A stretch of 64,000 bases of DNA from an uncultured Lachnospiraceae bacterium (GTDB lineage: Bacteria > Bacillota > Clostridia > Lachnospirales > Lachnospiraceae), in contig CAJTMC010000008.1 of the NCBI GenBank assembly GCA_910577115.1, forward strand, positions 42,223 through 106,222, written 5' to 3'. A model generated the notes under the pieces. The model searched no databases. It saw nothing but the letters and a program-made list of their open reading frames with translations, and was not told the origin of the DNA. This document shows positions 62,552 to 64,000 of the stretch, in pieces. How positions within the stretch are numbered: position 1 is the stretch's first letter; every line of letters begins with the position of its first letter. The translations under genes and the position numbers were made by a program.

Positions 62552-63475
62552 ATGATGAACAATTTACAAACGCACATGAAAAAATATTTGGAATACTGTA
62601 CTGCGCAGAAATGTCTGGACGAAAAGACCTTGAAGGCTTATCAGATTGATTTAAGGCAATTCTCGGAACAGATTTCTGCTACGGAGATTGCACTTGTTAC
62701 GGCAGATATTATTGAAGATTATATTGCCCGTTTACATAGTCTGTATAAGCCCAGGACTGCAAAACGCAAGATTGCCTCTTTAAAGGCATTCTTTCATTAT
62801 TTGGAATATAAGGATTTGATTGAGCGGAATCCGTTTTATAAAATACAAGTGCGTTTTCGGGAGCCGGTTATTCTTCCGAAAACGATACCACTGCGTACGG
62901 TTGAAGTATTTCTTGCTACGATTTATATGCAGCGTCAGAATGCGAAGACAACCTATCAGCGAAGGAATGCCTTGCGGGATGCGGCCGTTGCGGAGCTTTT
63001 ATTTGCAACGGGAATGCGGATATCAGAGCTTTGCGCTTTGCAAAGCAGTAATGTGAATTTATATGATGGGACGATTTTGATTTACGGGAAAGGGGATAAA
63101 GAGCGGCGGATTCAGATTTGTAACAGGGAGGTTATTCAGGTTTTGGAAGCGTATCGGGAAGAATTTTCCGTTGCGGTCAGGAATTGTAAGCATTTTTTTG
63201 CGAATCAGGACGGGAGCGCGATGTCGGATCAGGCGGTTCGCAGAATGATTAATAAGTATACCGCGCTTGCTGCGATTGATTTGCATATTACGCCGCATAT
63301 GTTCCGGCATACGTTTGCGACTTGTCTTCTTGAGGCGGATGTGGATATTCGGTATATTCAGGAGATGCTTGGGCATAGTTCAATTAATATTACGGAGATT
63401 TATACGCATGTGACGGTGGCGAAGCAGAGGGATATTTTGGCTAATAAGCATCCTCGGAATGGGTTTCAGATTTGA
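62552..63475 (+). CDS. XerC/XerD-like tyrosine recombinase
   Basis: 307 aa. SAM-like N-terminal domain (MKKYLEYCTAQKCLDEKTLK). The catalytic set is complete: Arg in FATGMRISELCAL near 154, Lys in IYGKGDKERRIQI, HMFRH near 250, GHSS near 273, and Tyr in EIYTHVTVAKQ near 283. AAGGAG lies before the ATG-ATG start. Length matches Xer enzymes; many gut Clostridia carry several such solitary recombinases. Whether it is the dif recombinase or a mobile-element integrase is not shown; no att site is obvious. Confidence 0.9.
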   Translation: MMNNLQTHMKKYLEYCTAQKCLDEKTLKAYQIDLRQFSEQISATEIALVTADIIEDYIARLHSLYKPRTAKRKIASLKAFFHYLEYKDLIERNPFYKIQVRFREPVILPKTIPLRTVEVFLATIYMQRQNAKTTYQRRNALRDAAVAELLFATGMRISELCALQSSNVNLYDGTILIYGKGDKERRIQICNREVIQVLEAYREEFSVAVRNCKHFFANQDGSAMSDQAVRRMINKYTALAAIDLHITPHMFRHTFATCLLEADVDIRYIQEMLGHSSINITEIYTHVTVAKQRDILANKHPRNGFQI

Positions 63476-63481
63476 TTTTAG

Positions 63482-63520
63482 GAGCAGCGCTTTCGGTTTT
63501 GCAGAATAGTGCTGCTCTTT
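63482..63520 (+). terminator. Terminator after the recombinase gene
   Basis: AGCAGCGCT pairs with AGTGCTGCT (one G.T) around a 16-base loop, followed by CTTTTAT, starting 8 bp after the stop at 63475. Confidence 0.65.
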
Positions 63521-63557
63521 TATACTTATTCTCAGATTGGGGATATATTGTGTATCT

Positions 63558-63690
63558 TGTATTAAAATGACTGAGAGAATACCGAATGGTTACAACAATA
63601 ACCTGTTTGCTTTTTTTATCAATACGATACATAAAAGTGTAGTTACCCACGAAAAGCTGCTGGTAGCCACAGATACCAGTAAAGTTTGGG
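63558..63690 (-). pseudogene. C-terminal fragment of a RelE/ParE-type toxin
   Basis: One minus-strand frame gives GYQQLFVGNYTFMYRIDKKS then KQVIVVTIRYSLSHF. GYRxLxVGNYxxxYRIDExxxxVxIxxIRH is the C-terminal half of the family. No N-terminal half or start is present, and no antitoxin gene is next to it in the window. Confidence 0.5.
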
Positions 63691-63699
63691 CAATATAAA

Positions 63700-63973
63700 T
63701 GTTATCCAAATCCTACAAGACTCGACTTGAAAGGGAGAGATTGGATTTTTTCAAAATGTTGTCTCTTTAAAAGAAGCAAATGCGTTTTTGGCATCATACA
63801 TCGCCTGTTCTGAGTATATTCGGTTTCTGCTTCTAAGAAGTTTTACTCTAGGGATTTGTAAATAGAGTAATTGAGTGTTAGTGATAGATAATCCCGAATT
63901 ATCTTTTAAACACTATAGAAATCTCAGTATTTAATCAGTGGCAACAAACTATTAATTATTAGGACAGGATATT
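63700..63973. other. Non-coding stretch before the window edge
   Basis: A/T-rich, with stops in all frames and no recognisable RNA or repeat. ATAGAGTAATTGAGTGTTAG and similar sequence give no clear promoter pair. Confidence 0.4.
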
Positions 63974-64000
63974 ATGGAGTATGAAGAATTAAGAAAAAAA
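63974..64000 (+). CDS. Possible gene start cut by the window edge
   Basis: ATG with MEYEELRKK, preceded by AGGACAGGATATT (weak RBS). The frame is open to the last base. Too short for any assignment. Confidence 0.35.

Overview
This 64 kb window looks like a chromosomal segment of an anaerobic Bacillota, most probably a Lachnospiraceae-type gut Clostridium. The signs are AGGAGG-type ribosome binding sites, moderate-to-low GC, an anaerobic (cobalt-early) cobalamin pathway, and families common in that group: BspA-like adhesin, BlaI/M56 pair, DUF4317, Rpn-type nuclease and a DUF4430/ECF module. The assignment is inference from gene content; there is no rRNA or other marker gene.

Layout. 1-3480 is the 3' part of a large BspA-like surface protein. 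3536-6441 is an amino-sugar operon on the minus strand (nagB, nagA, a 24-codon relic of a ROK sugar kinase, rpiR-type regulator), with a decayed nanE on the other side of the divergent region (6862-7200): a sialate/ManNAc pathway that has lost its kinase and epimerase. 7279-20376 is a minus-strand cobalamin cluster: cbiL, cbiET, cobD, cbiF, cbiG, cbiJ, cbiA, cbiB, cbiP, cbiC, cobT, cobU, cobS. cbiD, cbiH and the cobaltochelatase are not in the window. 20520-26025 holds a hypothetical protein, an SDR oxidoreductase, an M56/BlaI sensor-repressor pair with its operator, and glpK.

26165-34160 is a complete type II-A CRISPR-Cas9 locus: 28 repeats, 27 spacers, a short leader with an ATTTGAG-type anchor, csn2, cas2, cas1, cas9 (1338 aa), and a tracrRNA with its own promoter and terminator upstream of cas9. 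A cation/proton antiporter follows. 35664-46167 is an array of four paralogous ~780-816 aa lipoproteins with Asp-rich DxxxDGxxD loops, plus one small lipoprotein.

46297-52580 is a second defence block: a single-chain MmeI-like restriction-modification enzyme, an SMEK-domain/P-loop NTPase of 844 aa, and a type III toxin-antitoxin locus (toxI RNA, attenuator, toxN). 52.7-54.7 kb is a scrapyard: pieces of a helical protein, a TetR regulator, a MATE transporter and a TIGR04076-type protein around an intact flavodoxin-like reductase.

54.7-60.8 kb carries small metabolic and regulatory genes (Rpn-like nuclease, CMD protein with a MerR-type promoter, MerR regulator, phosphatase, tautomerase, DUF4317) and a DUF4430 lipoprotein plus ECF S-component preceded by a sequence resembling a cobalamin riboswitch, which ties back to the cobalamin cluster. 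61-63.7 kb has an intact Phd-type antitoxin next to a frameshifted toxin, a truncated tautomerase copy, a truncated sugar-binding protein, a XerC/D-like recombinase and another toxin fragment.
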